This document shows, piece by piece, positions 4,003-5,308 of a stretch of DNA of 5,308 nucleotides; position 1 is the first letter of the stretch, and the number at the start of each line of letters is the position of its first letter. The translations under genes and the position numbers were made by a program. The notes below the pieces were generated by a model. It ran no database searches, was not told where the DNA came from, and saw nothing but the letters and a program-made list of their open reading frames with translations. This stretch comes from Planctomycetota bacterium. Its GTDB lineage: Bacteria > Planctomycetota > MHYJ01 > JACPRB01. The stretch lies in NCBI GenBank assembly GCA_016200125.1, contig JACQFK010000458.1, positions 1-5,308 on the forward strand. The letters are read 5' to 3'.

Positions 4003-5308
4003 TTACTGGCCGCGAACTTCGAACTCCTGGGGAGGCACGATCACGCGGCGGTCGGGAGTGTAGTACTCGTAGGCCACCGAGCGCGGCAGCGACACCTTCA
4101 CCGGGTAGCGCGGCTTCAACGGGTAGCTGAAAGTCGCGCCCTTCCCCGGCAGATAGAAGATCATCGACCGGCCGTTCTGCGCGTAGCGGTCGATCAGCCG
4201 CTGGCGAACCAGGTCCTCCAGGCCGCTCGTGTCCACCGTGAAGCCCGGCGGGATCGCGACCTCCGCCATCATCGCGAACGAATCGGCCTCCACCTTGACC
4301 GTGCAGGTCACCGTCTCCCCGACCTTCACGTCGGTCCGGTCGTAGGTCACCTGCAGGTTCAGGCCGTCGATGCCGCGCGCCATGTCGCCCGTCGTCCAGG
4401 GCACATAATACCGGCCGGCGATCTGCGCGTTCACCCGTCGCGACGTCTCGAGCACGACCTCGTTCGTCCCCTTGATGAGCTGCGGCGAGATGTCGACCGA
4501 CTGCGCGGCGTCGCTTTCCGCGAACGCGCCGGCAATCTCCTTGCCGTTCACCCAGAGCCGCGCGCCGACCTTGTCGCGCGACCCGCCGCCCACCGAGGCC
4601 AGCGCCCGCAGCGCGAGCACCGTGGGCTGGGTGGAACCCCAGGCGCCGTAGGGATCGCGCGCCTTGAGGATCCAGGCCGCCCCCTCGTCCGCCAGGCCGG
4701 GCGCGTGGCTCGCCAGCGCGATCACCGCCAGCGCCGTCGTCTCCAGGTCGGCCGCGCCGTCCCGCGCCCGGGTCCAGGACTGCAGCTTCGTCGTCCAGCG
4801 GCCGTCCTTCGCCAGCTTCGCCAGCCGGTCCAGGTTCCCCCGGTTGGGGTAGGCGTTGGCGATCAGCGCCGCCGCATAGGCGTCGTCGACATCGACCCGG
4901 CGCAGAAACTCCTCCGCCTTGCCCAGCGCCCGCGTGTCGTCGCGGCCCGTCCGCTTGAGCGCCCAGGCGACGTAGGCCGTCGACGGGATCGCCGCGTCGG
5001 AGAGGCGGCTCCAGGTCGAGCCGTGATCATGCCCCGTCCAGCGGCCCTGAGGGTCCTGCCGGTTCTCCAGCCAGGTGATCGTCCGGTCCAGGATCCGGCG
5101 GTCGTACTCGTAGACCTTCGCGAGATCGGCGAGGAACATCGTCCCGTAGGCCGTCAGCACGAGGTTGGATTCGCGTCCCGGGTACCAGCCGAAGCCGCCG
5201 CCCGACGCCTCGAAGGAGAGGATCTTCTGCACGGCGACCGAGTGGTACTGGTTGAGCCGCGCCTCGGTCTCCTTCGTGAGCTGCCCCGACTCCTTGAGGT
5301 ACTGGTGG
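4003..5308 (-). CDS. Alpha-2-macroglobulin family protein, C-terminal part; 5' end outside window
   Basis: The frame is open from the right edge (first full codon at 5307) to a TAA at 4005-4003, giving 434 visible residues of what is normally a much larger exported protein. The GTG at 5232 is internal, because conserved sequence (YLKESGQLT, window residues 3-11) lies before it. Residues about 1-240 form the alpha-alpha barrel of the thioester/complement-like domain, with LTAYG (51-55), QDPQGRW (84-90) and STQPTVLALRAL (225-236). Residues about 245-305 are a beta region with LWVNGKEI and the GTNEVVLE motif. Residues about 315-434 look like the receptor-binding beta-sandwich, with VKVGETVTCTVKVEA, YPVKVSLPRS, YEYYTPD and the C-terminal FEVRG. 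The Cys-Gln thioester motif would lie upstream and cannot be judged. Bacterial members are periplasmic or surface proteins thought to trap proteases, often encoded with pbpC. Here the neighbours are a secreted protein and an amidase. Confidence 0.9.
   Translation of the reverse strand, partial: HQYLKESGQLTKETEARLNQYHSVAVQKILSFEASGGGFGWYPGRESNLVLTAYGTMFLADLAKVYEYDRRILDRTITWLENRQDPQGRWTGHDHGSTWSRLSDAAIPSTAYVAWALKRTGRDDTRALGKAEEFLRRVDVDDAYAAALIANAYPNRGNLDRLAKLAKDGRWTTKLQSWTRARDGAADLETTALAVIALASHAPGLADEGAAWILKARDPYGAWGSTQPTVLALRALASVGGGSRDKVGARLWVNGKEIAGAFAESDAAQSVDISPQLIKGTNEVVLETSRRVNAQIAGRYYVPWTTGDMARGIDGLNLQVTYDRTDVKVGETVTCTVKVEADSFAMMAEVAIPPGFTVDTSGLEDLVRQRLIDRYAQNGRSMIFYLPGKGATFSYPLKPRYPVKVSLPRSVAYEYYTPDRRVIVPPQEFEVRGQ

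Noticed and set aside
5230..5232. GTG as the start of the alpha-2-macroglobulin gene
   Set aside because: The frame is open upstream to the window edge and encodes family-typical sequence (YLKESGQLT) before this codon, so the gene is 5'-truncated by the window.

Overview
This is a dense, GC-rich bacterial window in which every gene I can support lies on the minus strand, so transcription runs from high to low coordinates. The likely source is an uncultivated Planctomycetota-like or similar high-GC, Gram-negative-type bacterium. This is an inference from the gene content: an alpha-2-macroglobulin-type protein, a small HEAT-repeat lipoprotein, a zinc amidase with a stalk-like N-terminus, a PsbP-like secreted protein and the start of an LPG-synthase-type membrane protein. 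No rRNA, tRNA, CRISPR array, transposase or phage gene was found.

Layout in the direction of transcription: (1) 5308-4003, the C-terminal part of an alpha-2-macroglobulin family protein, with its 5' end outside the window. (2) 4002-3930, a 73-base gap holding a 9-bp hairpin and then a near-consensus sigma70-type promoter. (3) 3929-2736, a secreted two-domain protein of unknown function. (4) 2704-1760, an N-acetylmuramoyl-L-alanine amidase, 31 bases downstream and probably in the same operon. (5) 1759-1712, a 48-base gap with a perfect TATAAT box and an inverted repeat around its -35 region. (6) 1711-1160, a HEAT-repeat lipoprotein. (7) 1163-618, a DUF366 protein overlapping the lipoprotein gene by ATGA. 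(8) 617-550, a gap with four tandem GGATTT(A/C) heptamers. (9) 549-1, the N-terminal part of an LPG-synthase-type membrane protein that turns midway into sequence looking like a PEP-CTERM-type secreted protein, with a sharp drop in GC.

The first three genes suggest an envelope-surface theme: an A2M-like protease trap or envelope protein, an unknown exported protein and a peptidoglycan hydrolase. The HEAT lipoprotein and DUF366 gene form a separate, translationally coupled unit.

The observations most worth a second look are three. The reading frame at the left edge is chimeric. Two promoters each place their -10 box exactly 10 bases before an ATG, implying near-leaderless mRNAs. DUF366 is coupled to a surface lipoprotein. 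I did not find a clear new multi-gene defence or metabolic system.
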